Below, in pieces: positions 37,629-46,845 of a stretch of DNA of 64,000 nucleotides (position 1 is its first letter; every line of letters starts with the position of its first letter). The notes under the pieces were generated by a model. The model was not told the origin of the DNA. It made no database searches and saw only the letters and a list, made by a program, of their open reading frames with translations. A program made the position numbers and the translations under genes. This DNA comes from Candidatus Ancillula prorhinotermitis. GTDB lineage: Bacteria > Actinomycetota > Actinomycetes > Actinomycetales > Bifidobacteriaceae. The stretch covers positions 62,001-126,000 of the forward strand of contig JAITGF010000003.1 in the NCBI GenBank assembly GCA_031280795.1. Direction: 5' to 3'.

Positions 37629-38231
37629 TTACTTCGCGAGTAGTGCCAAGGCTTTCTTGAGTGCTATGCCAGTGCTTGCTTCATCAACACCTAAGTCGGG
37701 GTTTTGCTCTAAAGTCCTCACAGCCGCATCTTTGGCGATACTCGGCTTATATCCAAGGCTTTCTAACGCCTGCTCAAGGATATCTTCTAGTGGGTGGGCA
37801 CTACCCTGAACGCTTTCCAGAGTGTCAACTAGCTTTCCTTTAAGCTCTAAGATGATTTTCTGCGCACCTTTTTTGCCGAGGCCGGGTGCGCTAGATAGCG
37901 TTTTAATATCATCGTTAGCCACGGCACTGCGCACACCATCTGCCCCCAAAGCGCTCACAAGTGCTAGAGCAAGTTTTGGCCCAACCCCAGAGACACTCAG
38001 TAGTCGCTCAAAGATATCTTGGTCGCCTTGCTCTAGAAAACCATAGAGTGTTAAAGAGTCTTCGCGCACAACTTGGGAAGTGAAGATATGTGCCCTCTCC
38101 CCCACTTTTAGCATGTTCGCTGAATTTTTGGGCATAAAAACTAGGTAGCCGACACCGTTTACTGCAACAATGACCTTTAAGAAATCGCCAAGCTCAACGC
38201 TGTAAATCTCACCATCGAGAAAGGCTATCAT
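37629..38231 (-). CDS. ruvA: Holliday junction DNA-binding protein RuvA
   Basis: 200 residues. An OB-fold N-terminus (MIAFLDGEIYSVE, VNGVGYLVFMP) is followed by helix-hairpin-helix motifs (LLSVSGVGPKLALALVSALG, LSSAPGLGKKGAQKIILELKGKL) and the C-terminal domain that contacts RuvB (ALESLGYKPSIAKDAAV). It binds four-way junctions. The ATG overlaps the TGA of the RNase J gene (ATGA). It is the last gene of the atpE-ruvA transcript. Confidence 0.95.
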   Translation of the reverse strand: MIAFLDGEIYSVELGDFLKVIVAVNGVGYLVFMPKNSANMLKVGERAHIFTSQVVREDSLTLYGFLEQGDQDIFERLLSVSGVGPKLALALVSALGADGVRSAVANDDIKTLSSAPGLGKKGAQKIILELKGKLVDTLESVQGSAHPLEDILEQALESLGYKPSIAKDAAVRTLEQNPDLGVDEASTGIALKKALALLAK

Positions 38232-39973
38232 ACTAACGTTTCACTCGCTGCGTTCACCATTGGCAAAATCATCGGGCTACGTCTGAGCTCACGAGAAACC
38301 CACTTTCCGACCACTCGACGAACTACTCTAGACAGTTTGCCAAGGTCATCGATACCATCTTCGAGCATTGCGCGCTCTAGAGCTTTGCGCACTTTAGAGA
38401 CTAACCCCGCAAAAATGGCGTCATTTTCAGCCACAGCTTTAGCTACGATTCGCGGGCGTACGATTACCTTTTTAGCATCAAGATCCACAGTAGCAAAAAC
38501 CGCTACGAAACCTTCTTCGGAGAGAATGCGTCGCTGCACCAAGTCTTCCTCTGAAACGGTTCCGACATTGCGCCCATCAACGAAGACGTAGCCGTTTTTT
38601 ATCCGCCCAACGATTTTTGCACGGCTTTCGAAGATGTCCAAAACACCACCGTTTAATATCGTCGGAGTATCTCTAGGGTCAATACCGGTCGACTGGGCGA
38701 TTCGGGCGTTCTCAAGCAAGTGCCGAGGCTCCCCGTGAATCGGTAACACGTTTTTCGGGCGGACCACGTTATAGATATACTCCAGCTCGCCCCGATTAGC
38801 ATGACCAGAGCAGTGTACTACAGCGTTATCGCGCGAGTAGATTTTTGCTCCAAGCGTAATGATACGATTTTGCAATGAAGTGACCGCCTGCTCATTGCCG
38901 GGCACCAATGATGAAGCGAATATTACAGTATCGTCACCAGTGATATTGATACTCGGGTGCATGCCTTGGGACATGCGGCTCAAGCCTGCAAGCTGCTCAC
39001 CTTGAGAACCTGTGCAAATGATGCAAAGCTGTTCTGGTGGTATGGAGCGAGCGTTCTTTAAGTCAACTTTTAGCTTTTCCGGAATCTGCAGCTTATCCAT
39101 TTTGGCAGCAATTTCCGTATTGCGCACCATCGAACGCCCTAGAAAAGCGATTTTGCGTCGATGCTTCAAAGCCGAGTTCACGATATGCTGAATCCTATGG
39201 ATATGTGAGGCAAAAGTAGTGGCAAAAATCACCCCTTGGTTATGTTTGGAAAAAATCTTATCGATTTCAGGGCCCACCACCGATTCGCTGACTACGAACC
39301 CCGGGTTTAAGGCGTTGGTCGAGTCTACCATAAACAGGTCGACACCTTCTTCACCAGCTTTAGCAAAGGCGCGCAAATCAGTAATACGACTATCAATCGG
39401 AAGTTGATCCATTTTGAAATCACCGGTGTCGAGTATCGTGCCCGCTGAAGTCTTTACCAGCACCGCTAAAGCATCGGGGATAGAGTGGTTCACTGCCAAA
39501 AACTCCAGTGCGAAAGGCCCGCGTTGTAAGTGGTCGCCCTCCTTAACCTGGAAATGCACACCGTTGATGCGATGCTCATCTAGCTTTTTCTGCACTAGAC
39601 CTAAAGTGAACTCATTCCCAACTAGCGGAATGTCGCCACGCAGTTTCAGAAGGTATGGAATCGCGCCGATGTGGTCTTCGTGCCCATGCGTGATGCAGAT
39701 TGCTTCAACCTGATCTAAACGATCGGCGATGTATGAAAAGTCTGGTAAAATCAAGTCGACCCCAGGCTCGTCGTCACTAGGAAAAAGCACTCCGCAGTCC
39801 AGTATCAGAATTCGCGGCGGAGCATCTTCATGGTATGGGTCAATCATTTCAACCACAGACATATTGCGCCCGACTTCACCAAGCCCTCCAAGCGGAACCA
39901 CTCGCAAAGTGTTTGTCTTTAGCTTAGGTGGATCTTGGAGCTGCATATCTAATGCGTTTGAATCATGTTTCAT
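38228..39973 (-). CDS. rnj: Ribonuclease J
   Basis: 581 residues. A metallo-beta-lactamase domain with the zinc motif CITHGHEDHIGAIP (HxHxDH), the beta-CASP region (CTGSQGEQLAGLSRM, IYSRDNAVVHCSGHANRGEL, LPIHGEPRHL) and a C-terminal domain. RNase J is a 5'-3' exo- and endonuclease of mRNA turnover and rRNA maturation. Its start overlaps the dapA stop (ATGA), a dapA-rnj pairing common in actinobacteria. Confidence 0.95.
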   Translation of the reverse strand: MKHDSNALDMQLQDPPKLKTNTLRVVPLGGLGEVGRNMSVVEMIDPYHEDAPPRILILDCGVLFPSDDEPGVDLILPDFSYIADRLDQVEAICITHGHEDHIGAIPYLLKLRGDIPLVGNEFTLGLVQKKLDEHRINGVHFQVKEGDHLQRGPFALEFLAVNHSIPDALAVLVKTSAGTILDTGDFKMDQLPIDSRITDLRAFAKAGEEGVDLFMVDSTNALNPGFVVSESVVGPEIDKIFSKHNQGVIFATTFASHIHRIQHIVNSALKHRRKIAFLGRSMVRNTEIAAKMDKLQIPEKLKVDLKNARSIPPEQLCIICTGSQGEQLAGLSRMSQGMHPSINITGDDTVIFASSLVPGNEQAVTSLQNRIITLGAKIYSRDNAVVHCSGHANRGELEYIYNVVRPKNVLPIHGEPRHLLENARIAQSTGIDPRDTPTILNGGVLDIFESRAKIVGRIKNGYVFVDGRNVGTVSEEDLVQRRILSEEGFVAVFATVDLDAKKVIVRPRIVAKAVAENDAIFAGLVSKVRKALERAMLEDGIDDLGKLSRVVRRVVGKWVSRELRRSPMILPMVNAASETLV

Positions 39974-41052
39974 ATTGCCTCATTTCGCTTCTTCTCGTTT
40001 GTAGACGCTAAGATGTTCGCCTCTGGCAAAAGCATGCGGGATGCCAGCTTTGCCGAAGTGCCATCATCTAGCTGTAAATTTGGAAGGCGCATTTGCCGAT
40101 TTGGTATCACCCCAAGCGCTTGTAGGGCGGCTTTTGTGCAAGCTGCTTGCTGTCCCGAATCGTTGCATATGTCCACAGCGTACATCGACTTCTGAAATGC
40201 TTTCAAAGCGGATTTCGTATCCCCTGCCAGTTGCTTTTCAACCACTTCGCTGAATAAATCGCCGACGAGGTGCGATGCTACTGAAATGATACCTCGGGCG
40301 CCTACCGCTAAAAACGGTAGTAATAAAGTGTCATCTCCTGAGTAGAGTGTGACTTCTGGTAAGCCCCTTTCCTTTCGTACCGCGTTCATTGCAAGTTGAA
40401 TTTTAAGTGCGCGATAAACATTTCCAGTCGCATCTTTAACTGCCACAATATTCGGTATCTCGGCTAGTTTAGTGTAAGTGTCAATCTCAATACTCACCCC
40501 TGAACGAGCCGGCACATCGTAAAGTATGACTGGAAGCGAGGTCGAGGCAGCCACTGCTCGATAATGCTCAAAAATGCCTGCTTGGGAAGGCCTTGAATAG
40601 TAAGGCGTCACGACCAAAGCGGCATCTGCCCCAGACTCAAAGGCAACTTCTGTATTGCGTACTGCGTGGGCAGTGTCATTAGAGCCAGTGCCTGCAATTA
40701 TGGGAACCTTTCGACCAGGGAAGGTGTGCAAAAGTGCAGAGCATACAGTTTTTATCAACTGCGCTTTTTCGTCGATGTGCGTTGTGGGGGCTTCTCCAGT
40801 GGTACCACTCAAGACTAGCGCGTCACTCCCGCTCTCCGCTAAATGCACTGCCAGCTTAGCGGCTGTTTCAAAGTCTACTGCAATTGCATCGCTTCTAGGT
40901 GCAGAATTCTGGGGCGCAGAGCGTTCAGGCGCGCTATTTTCGGGCGCGCTATTTTCGGGTGCGAGACAATGCATCGGGGTAACCATAGCGGTAATAACCC
41001 CTCCGAAGAACCCATCACTAAAGTCGTTTAATTCTTTACTAGTGGCTGCCAC
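39970..41052 (-). CDS. dapA: 4-hydroxy-tetrahydrodipicolinate synthase with repeat insertion
   Basis: 360 residues against about 300. GGVITAMVTP, LSGTTGEAPTTHIDEK, VTPYYSRPSQ, ILYDVPARSG (catalytic Tyr), NIVAVKDATGN (Schiff-base Lys) and YSGDDTLLLPFLAVGARG are present. It condenses pyruvate and aspartate semialdehyde toward lysine and diaminopimelate. Between MVTP and VDFETAAKL sits an insertion of five 15-bp repeats (APENS-type pentapeptides). There is also a C-terminal extension. GTG start overlapping leuA by 14 nt. Confidence 0.94.
   Translation of the reverse strand: MAATSKELNDFSDGFFGGVITAMVTPMHCLAPENSAPENSAPERSAPQNSAPRSDAIAVDFETAAKLAVHLAESGSDALVLSGTTGEAPTTHIDEKAQLIKTVCSALLHTFPGRKVPIIAGTGSNDTAHAVRNTEVAFESGADAALVVTPYYSRPSQAGIFEHYRAVAASTSLPVILYDVPARSGVSIEIDTYTKLAEIPNIVAVKDATGNVYRALKIQLAMNAVRKERGLPEVTLYSGDDTLLLPFLAVGARGIISVASHLVGDLFSEVVEKQLAGDTKSALKAFQKSMYAVDICNDSGQQAACTKAALQALGVIPNRQMRLPNLQLDDGTSAKLASRMLLPEANILASTNEKKRNEAI
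40888..40962. repeat. Five 15-bp in-frame repeats inside dapA
   Basis: Units at 40888, 40903, 40918, 40933 and 40948 encode APRSD, APQNS, APERS, APENS and APENS (minus strand, read upward). The first two translated units are nearly identical at DNA level, which indicates recent slippage. Confidence 0.85.
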
Positions 41053-43015
41053 CCCCTAACCCGAGCCGTCGTGCTGCTCGATTCACAGCTGAAACAATTG
41101 CCTTTAGCGACGCTTTAGTGGTAGATGAATCAATCCCCACACCCCAGAGGTCTAGACTGCCGACGCGACACTCCACATATGCAGCGGCTTGGGCATCTTG
41201 ACCGGTAGTCATTGCATGCTGAGTGTAGTCCAAAATCTGAACCCCACCAGAATCATTTGCCAAGTCACTTATCAGTGGTGATATCGCGGAGATGAACGCG
41301 TCCATCGGGCCATTTCCGATGCCAGTCAAATCAAGCACTTCACCCTTATCTTGAACTTTCACCTTCAAAAACGAGTCGCCACCATCTTGGCTAGTGTTAC
41401 TGATACTCAGGACTTTAATGCGCCCCCAAGCGTCGAGATTAGCACTACTAGCATCACCTGCAAACTCGCTTGCAAAATCTGTGGACGGCAAGTATTCGTC
41501 GCAAAAGAGGCGGTAGATACTAGAATCGCCGACTTCGGATCCAGAAATTTCAGCGAACTTCTGCACAATTGAAGAGAATTCGATTTGGAGGCGCTTGGGC
41601 AAGTCTAGATTGTGCTTTGACTTTAAGATATAGGCAACGCCACCTTTACCGGACTGGGAGTTGACTCGAATCACTGACTCGTAGCTAGCGCCGATATCAC
41701 GCGGGTCGATAGGCAGGTACGGAACTGCCCAGACTTCGGGCTCGCCAGCTTCTTTGCGCTCTTCTAGGCGCTGTAGACCTTTCTTGATGGCGTCCTGATG
41801 GGAGCCAGAAAAGGCAGTGAAGACTAAATCGCCAGCATAGGGATACCTTTCGGATATCGCCAGCTGGTTGCAGTGTTCATATGTGCGCCGGATTTCCTTT
41901 ATATCGTGTATCTCCAACTCTGGGTCGACTCCACTGGTGAAGAGATTTAAGGCTAGCGCGATAGTGTCAACATTACCTGTGCGCTCACCGTTTCCGAAGA
42001 TGCAACCTTCCACGCGATCAGCACCGGCCTGGATGCCAAGATGTGCCGCAGCGATTCCCATGCCTTGGTCATTGTGTGGATGTAAGGATACGACAATGTG
42101 TTCACGGGTGAAGCTTAAATCGGCGCGCCCCGGAACTAGACCATCATCGGGGGCGATGTTAGTAGGAGCACCTAGATGTTTGCACATCCACTCGATCGAA
42201 TCAGCGTACACGTTAGGAGTCGTCATCTCAACTGTGGATGGCAGGTTGATCACTACAGGGCGTTCCTTGCTTGCCTGGAAGACTTCCGCTACAGCGTTGG
42301 AAATCTGGGCAGCGAATTCAGGCTCAGTGCCAGTAAAGCTCTCCGGTGAATATTCGTAATAAAGTGTCGTGCCCTCTAAAAGGTGCTCTAACGACTTACA
42401 GAGCTTAGCCCCCTCAACAGCTAGGTCAATGATTTGGTCCTTCTCCATATTAAACACTACATCGCGTTGCAAAACTGAAGTGGAATTATAAAGATGCACA
42501 TAGGCCGACTTCGCCCCCTTAAGCGCTTCGTAGGTGCGACGAATCAAATGCTCACGTGCCTGGGTAAGGACTCCGATAGTTACATCTTCAGGAATCAAAT
42601 CTTGGTCAATCAGTAGGCGGATGAAATCGAAATCCGTTTGTGAGGCCGACGGAAAACCAACTTCAATCTCTTTGAAACCCAAACGCACAAGAAGATTCCA
42701 CATCGCCAACTTGCGCTCGTTATTCATAGGCTCAATCAGGGCTTGGTTACCGTCGCGGAGATCTACTGAGCACCAGCGAGGAGCTTTGGAAATCACCACA
42801 TCTGGCCAAGTTCGACCATTTCCATCTACACGGATTTGCTTATGGAAGGGTATGTATTTGCGAAAAGGCATTGTTGAAGGTGTCTGCGGCATTCCGGTAT
42901 GATTGCTAGCGCGAGTGTTAGCGGGGATATCAGCATGACTATCTGTGCGGTTAGAGCTAGCCTGAGGGGCGCTTATGCCATCTTCTGAAACACCCTCAAT
43001 GGGGCGCGTGCTCAT
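41039..43015 (-). CDS. leuA: 2-isopropylmalate synthase (long actinobacterial form)
   Basis: 658 residues. A disordered N-terminus of about 50 residues is followed by the HMGL-like TIM barrel (APRWCSVDLRDGNQALIEPM, SLHPHNDQGMGIAAAHLG near 310, CIFGNGERTGNVDT) and, after about 530, the C-terminal leucine-binding regulatory domain. It condenses 2-oxoisovalerate and acetyl-CoA, the first step of leucine synthesis. Its ATG overlaps the atpH TGA (ATGA), so leucine synthesis is coupled to ATP synthase translation here. Confidence 0.95.
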   Translation of the reverse strand: MSTRPIEGVSEDGISAPQASSNRTDSHADIPANTRASNHTGMPQTPSTMPFRKYIPFHKQIRVDGNGRTWPDVVISKAPRWCSVDLRDGNQALIEPMNNERKLAMWNLLVRLGFKEIEVGFPSASQTDFDFIRLLIDQDLIPEDVTIGVLTQAREHLIRRTYEALKGAKSAYVHLYNSTSVLQRDVVFNMEKDQIIDLAVEGAKLCKSLEHLLEGTTLYYEYSPESFTGTEPEFAAQISNAVAEVFQASKERPVVINLPSTVEMTTPNVYADSIEWMCKHLGAPTNIAPDDGLVPGRADLSFTREHIVVSLHPHNDQGMGIAAAHLGIQAGADRVEGCIFGNGERTGNVDTIALALNLFTSGVDPELEIHDIKEIRRTYEHCNQLAISERYPYAGDLVFTAFSGSHQDAIKKGLQRLEERKEAGEPEVWAVPYLPIDPRDIGASYESVIRVNSQSGKGGVAYILKSKHNLDLPKRLQIEFSSIVQKFAEISGSEVGDSSIYRLFCDEYLPSTDFASEFAGDASSANLDAWGRIKVLSISNTSQDGGDSFLKVKVQDKGEVLDLTGIGNGPMDAFISAISPLISDLANDSGGVQILDYTQHAMTTGQDAQAAAYVECRVGSLDLWGVGIDSSTTKASLKAIVSAVNRAARRLGLGGGSH

Positions 43016-43890
43016 GAGCGGAACTCCAGCTCGAAATCAGCAATAAAGGCGTTCAGGGAGTGTAAAATCGTAGTGTCAAAAACATCACCATCGACTTCAA
43101 TGCGCAGGCCTCCGAGCATGGCCGGCTTCACAACGATGTTCATTTGCACAGGGGCGTTATACTTATCTTGAAGATGGCTTTCAAGCTTCTTAAGTTGGGG
43201 GGCAGTTAGGGGCGCAGCTGCAATGATATCAACTACTTTTTTGCCACGCGCCCGAGCGATTTCATCAGAAATATGCTTCAATGAGTGCACGTATCGTGAT
43301 GCTCCGCGTATCTGAAGAGTTGCCAGCTTCGCTAAAAGTAACGTCGGTGCATCAGCTTTCTTGCCAATTAGCGTGTCCACTATTGTGAAGCGCGTTTCAA
43401 GTGAACGCGACTCAGATGAGAGAATGTCTCGCAGCTGCACGAGGTCGTTGTTATGTTTGGAAATGTCCTTCATCTGCTCTTCAAGCTTAAAGAGGTTCGC
43501 TTCCACATTTTCGAGTAGCTTTGTATCCTTACTCTTAGAAAGCGAAATCATCAACGTGGAAAAGGCAAACTCGGACGCCACCTGAAAAAGGTCACGCGGT
43601 TTCGACCACTTTTTCGAAGCGAGCTCAACCATTACATCTTCGACGAGCTTATCAGCTTTGATACTCTTAGCAAGCACAGCGATAACTCCACGCTTAGAGT
43701 CAGCTTCTTTAGCGTAGTCCGTCAGTGCGCGCGTCAAACGTTTGGATTCGTGAAGCGCAACAGCGAAGGCAAAGAATTGATTTGCCACCTTCTCGCCTTT
43801 TACGGACGTTAACTTTGAAAAATCCTCAGCAAATTTAAGGCCGACATCGCTCATCGATGCAGCCGAAGTTTGCGGTAGGCTAGCTAGCAT
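43012..43890 (-). CDS. atpH: ATP synthase delta subunit
   Basis: 292 residues, the length usual for actinobacterial delta subunits. N-terminal helices (FAEDFSKLTSVKGEKVANQFFAF) and the C-terminal OSCP signature (VDIIAAAPLTAPQLKKLESHL, VVKPAMLGGLRIEVDGDVFD, DTTILHSLNAF) are present. It links F1 to the peripheral stalk. Starts directly after the atpF TAA. In ordinary atp operons atpA follows; here leuA follows instead. Confidence 0.93.
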   Translation of the reverse strand: MLASLPQTSAASMSDVGLKFAEDFSKLTSVKGEKVANQFFAFAVALHESKRLTRALTDYAKEADSKRGVIAVLAKSIKADKLVEDVMVELASKKWSKPRDLFQVASEFAFSTLMISLSKSKDTKLLENVEANLFKLEEQMKDISKHNNDLVQLRDILSSESRSLETRFTIVDTLIGKKADAPTLLLAKLATLQIRGASRYVHSLKHISDEIARARGKKVVDIIAAAPLTAPQLKKLESHLQDKYNAPVQMNIVVKPAMLGGLRIEVDGDVFDTTILHSLNAFIADFELEFRS

Positions 43891-44517
43891 TTAGCGGGTT
43901 ACTCTCCGACGACGACTAATACGCTTTTCACCTGAGCTTTCACTATTTGCGTCCCTGTTGGATCTGGAGCCACTTCTGGGTGCGTTCTTACGGTCGGCTG
44001 CTGTGTAGTGGTCAATCGAATTGTCAATCATGCGCGACTGGCGCTCACTATTCTCAAGTCCATTATTTAGCATCTTCTGCGTCATTGCCATCGCAAGTGA
44101 GCCAACTTGTTTCTTGAGCTGTGCAGCTGCAGCTTTGCGCTCAGTCTCTATCGCGCGGGAAGCGTTTTTGGAAATCAGCTCTGCATCTTGAGTGGCTTTT
44201 ACCTTGGCATCTTGGATGATCTGGGCTGCACTTGCTCTAGCTTCATCTTGGATGCGAGCTGCTTCTAGGCGTGCACCTTTGATTTCTGCAGTGTACTTTT
44301 CATGTAGCTCCATAGCCTCATTTTTAAGTTTGCCAGCCTCAGCAATGCCGCCCTCGATTTTTTCGCTACGCGCTTCAAGGACTTGATTGATTTTAGGCAG
44401 AAAGAATTTATAAAAAGCTACACCTAAGATCACCAAAACTACTGCAGACCAAAGTATTTCATCAGGTTTAGGGATGAATACGTCAATATCGCCTTCAGCA
44501 AGGAAAGTGGTGTACAT
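43891..44517 (-). CDS. atpF: ATP synthase subunit b
   Basis: 208 residues. One membrane helix near 22-42 (LWSAVVLVILGVAFYKFFLP) is followed by a long charged coiled coil (ARSEKIEGGIAEAGKLKNEA through AQLKKQVGSLAMAM). A basic Ser/Arg-rich tail of about 30 residues ending SRRRRVTR lengthens it beyond typical b subunits. It forms the peripheral stalk of F1Fo. Ribosome-binding site AAAGGAG. Confidence 0.95.
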   Translation of the reverse strand: MYTTFLAEGDIDVFIPKPDEILWSAVVLVILGVAFYKFFLPKINQVLEARSEKIEGGIAEAGKLKNEAMELHEKYTAEIKGARLEAARIQDEARASAAQIIQDAKVKATQDAELISKNASRAIETERKAAAAQLKKQVGSLAMAMTQKMLNNGLENSERQSRMIDNSIDHYTAADRKNAPRSGSRSNRDANSESSGEKRISRRRRVTR

Positions 44518-44529
44518 TTTACTCCTTTA

Positions 44530-44784
<255 letters not shown>

Positions 44785-44787
44785 CTA

Positions 44788-44798
44788 AGTATACCACA
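44788..44798 (-). promoter_or_regulatory. Promoter of atpEFH-leuA-dapA-rnj-ruvA
   Basis: TGTGGTATACT on the minus strand. Its TGTGG is supplied by the left end of the palindromic element, so the repeat forms part of the promoter. Confidence 0.6.
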
Positions 44799-44957
44799 AA
44801 TTTGTTTCGCGTGCACGCGAAACAAATTTGTGGTTTCCCGCAACTATTAAAGGCGCTGCACGGCGCCTTAACTCCGTGCTCTGCGAGGCGGCGTAATGAG
44901 TAATTTGCAAGCAAATTACTCGCTACCAATCGCATGCACGCGAAACAAATTTGTGGG
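44794..44957. repeat. Palindromic intergenic element, copy 2 (MITE-like)
   Basis: Bases 44794-44833 form a perfect 40-bp palindrome. Its right half, CACGCGAAACAAATTTGTGG, recurs exactly at 44937-44956, so the whole unit has 20-bp terminal inverted repeats. Inside are the core AAAGGCGC-N6-GCGCCTTAACTCCG (44849-44876), CTCTGCGAGGC and GAGTAATTTGC-AA-GCAAATTACTC (44898-44921). Confidence 0.85.
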
Positions 44958-44977
44958 TTTATCAACCGTTTAGCGAC

Positions 44978-46609
44978 TTATGGTACATCTTTTAACCATA
45001 CGCATACAGTGTTTGACTCTCTTTGTGGGTCATTCAAGTTATCATAGATCTTATAAAATGCAGTATCTAGCTTAAGGTCTCCGCTATCGCAAATAGCTTC
45101 ATTTTCAGTATAAAGTGGCAATCTACTCTGGTATCTATTCGGCAAAACAAACCCAATACTAAGATTAGACCTTGCGAGAACCCCAATTGATGACTGTCCA
45201 GGAAACTGATTAAGATATAGCTTGGTTTGCGGAGGAAGTATTCCGTATCCTGGGCGAGAGTGAACTTCCAATTGGAAGTTGTCAGTGTAAAAACTTGGCT
45301 CAATGCGTGAAATATCTAACCCAAGCTCGCTGTATATCTTATTTTTAGTCTCAGTTTGAAAATTAAGCGCCTGAATCGTTGCAAAATTAAAGGTTATAAA
45401 AACCAATAAGAGACAGAATGGCGACACCACAGGCAACACGAGTAGAACTTTTTTATTCTTTAGAATTCGCTCAAACCCAAAGAAATGCTTTTTGCTAGCG
45501 GAAAAATTATAAACTCCGGCAGCGATTATCGCAAAAAACACCGAAAGTGATATGCAGTAAGTTCCCCCTTGCGTATTGATGATACTATATGCACCTCTGT
45601 AAAGTGTTAGTGCTGTGATGACAAATGCTACCCCGAGCAAAACATTACGCGCTGCTCTAAGTAGTGACATTTTATCAGCATGTCTTTGTCTGCCGAGATT
45701 AATAAGGAAAATCACCAGGCACACCAGCATCAAAATACCCCAATTTCTTTGCATTGCAAATAGGTCAATCACAACTTTTACCCCACCACCCACAGCATGA
45801 AATATGTAGCTCTCACTAACTGTAAAGGGAATGTCAGAGCGGGTATTCGGAAAAAACAGCTTTAATATGGCACCGTAAAACAAACAGCTAATAATATAGG
45901 CGCCCACAAACAGGTAGAAGACCTTTATGACTACCTTAAATTTCATTCCACTTACAATTGCTTCAATAGCGAGGTAGGTGGTCAGGATTATATACGCACC
46001 ATTAGCGTGTCCGTATAGGAAAAATGTTGAAGTCACGCATAGGCATGAAATGAATAGCGGCTTTATTATATTTACCTTACTAGGATCTTTGAGTATGCCC
46101 GCAAAGAAATAAAGTGGAACGCACGATATGAATAATGAAAGCACCATCGACACACAGTCATATTTCCAGACTAATACAGCTTGCATAAATGGATTTACCC
46201 CCACAAATAAAGACAATGCGAGAGTTAATGCCGACCACTTCCCTTTAAAGATAATAGTGATGATGAGATAACTAGTCAGCGAAAGCAGAGCGATACTTAC
46301 CAACAATGGAAAAGGATGCAGATCAACGATTTTTTTATCTAGTGAAAAGAAGTAGTAAATTAGATTAGTAATTGGTCTTAAATCTTGCATCCAACCAATC
46401 CCATGCGCTGATCTACCTTTATCATCGGACATAAAAGTTGAACTTGTGATAAATGGGAATAGTAACACAAAGTACGCCGCGAAGAGAATGCAAATCCGCT
46501 GAAATGCATTCATTTCACATAACTTTAGCGTGCGTTTTGGGGATGTAGCATTATATTTAGATGAACTCGCAAAATCTTCAGAAGTGTGTGTGTGTGTGTG
46601 TGTTCGCAA
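44978..46609 (-). CDS. GtrII-like membrane glucosyltransferase, probably phase variable
   Basis: The frame encodes 543 residues with about 12 membrane segments. An early MSDDKGRSAHGIGWMQDLRP resembles the DD.GR...W..RP signature of the GtrII (Glucos_trans_II) family, lipid-linked sugar transferases that decorate surface polymers. The end is a soluble external domain with two Cys. The listed TTG start (46609) is only the furthest upstream canonical codon. The ATG at 46620, 8 nt after AAAGGTG, looks like the real start, but an (AC)10 tract at 46584-46603 puts it out of frame, ending after 31 codons. An internal ATG at 46513, just before the first membrane segment, is another option. Confidence 0.75.
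   Translation of the reverse strand: MRTHTHTHTSEDFASSSKYNATSPKRTLKLCEMNAFQRICILFAAYFVLLFPFITSSTFMSDDKGRSAHGIGWMQDLRPITNLIYYFFSLDKKIVDLHPFPLLVSIALLSLTSYLIITIIFKGKWSALTLALSLFVGVNPFMQAVLVWKYDCVSMVLSLFISCVPLYFFAGILKDPSKVNIIKPLFISCLCVTSTFFLYGHANGAYIILTTYLAIEAIVSGMKFKVVIKVFYLFVGAYIISCLFYGAILKLFFPNTRSDIPFTVSESYIFHAVGGGVKVVIDLFAMQRNWGILMLVCLVIFLINLGRQRHADKMSLLRAARNVLLGVAFVITALTLYRGAYSIINTQGGTYCISLSVFFAIIAAGVYNFSASKKHFFGFERILKNKKVLLVLPVVSPFCLLLVFITFNFATIQALNFQTETKNKIYSELGLDISRIEPSFYTDNFQLEVHSRPGYGILPPQTKLYLNQFPGQSSIGVLARSNLSIGFVLPNRYQSRLPLYTENEAICDSGDLKLDTAFYKIYDNLNDPQRESNTVCVWLKDVP
46584..46603. repeat. (AC)10 dinucleotide tract at the start of the GtrII-like gene
   Basis: Ten AC units on the coding (minus) strand encode alternating His-Thr. 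Loss of one unit or gain of two would join the ATG at 46620 to the long frame. Confidence 0.9.
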
Positions 46610-46669
46610 TTATCTGACATAATATTCACCTTTCTTGCCTTGCGGGATAAAGCGTTGCGCCACCATTGC

Positions 46670-46742
46670 GCATAACGTCATGATTCAAACCTCTTTATCT
46701 AACGTCATGATTCAAACCTCTTTAGTGTTGCCTTCGCGACAT
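46670..46742. repeat. Duplicated 3' end of the upstream gene (two copies)
   Basis: 46700-46742 repeats 46841-46883 (the last codons and stop of the hisB-adjacent gene) with one mismatch over 43 bp. 46670-46697 is a further 28-bp partial copy. Between the copies lies an imperfect inverted repeat, ATCAAGTCGAAAACCAAG / CTTGGTTGAT. The non-coding interval 46621-46845 holds nothing else. Confidence 0.85.
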
Positions 46743-46845
46743 TTGCTCGGGGAGTAACTCCTCTGTACCCCACCATTTATCAAGTCGAAAACCAAGGGAA
46801 ACCCTCGGTATTTCTTGGTTGATAAAAGTACGATGTCGCATAACG

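Noticed and set aside
46681..46720. tRNA-like end (GATTCAAACC / GATTCGAACC) suggesting tRNA fragments
   Set aside because: The sequence is the duplicated 3' end of the gene after hisB; no acceptor or anticodon arms are present.
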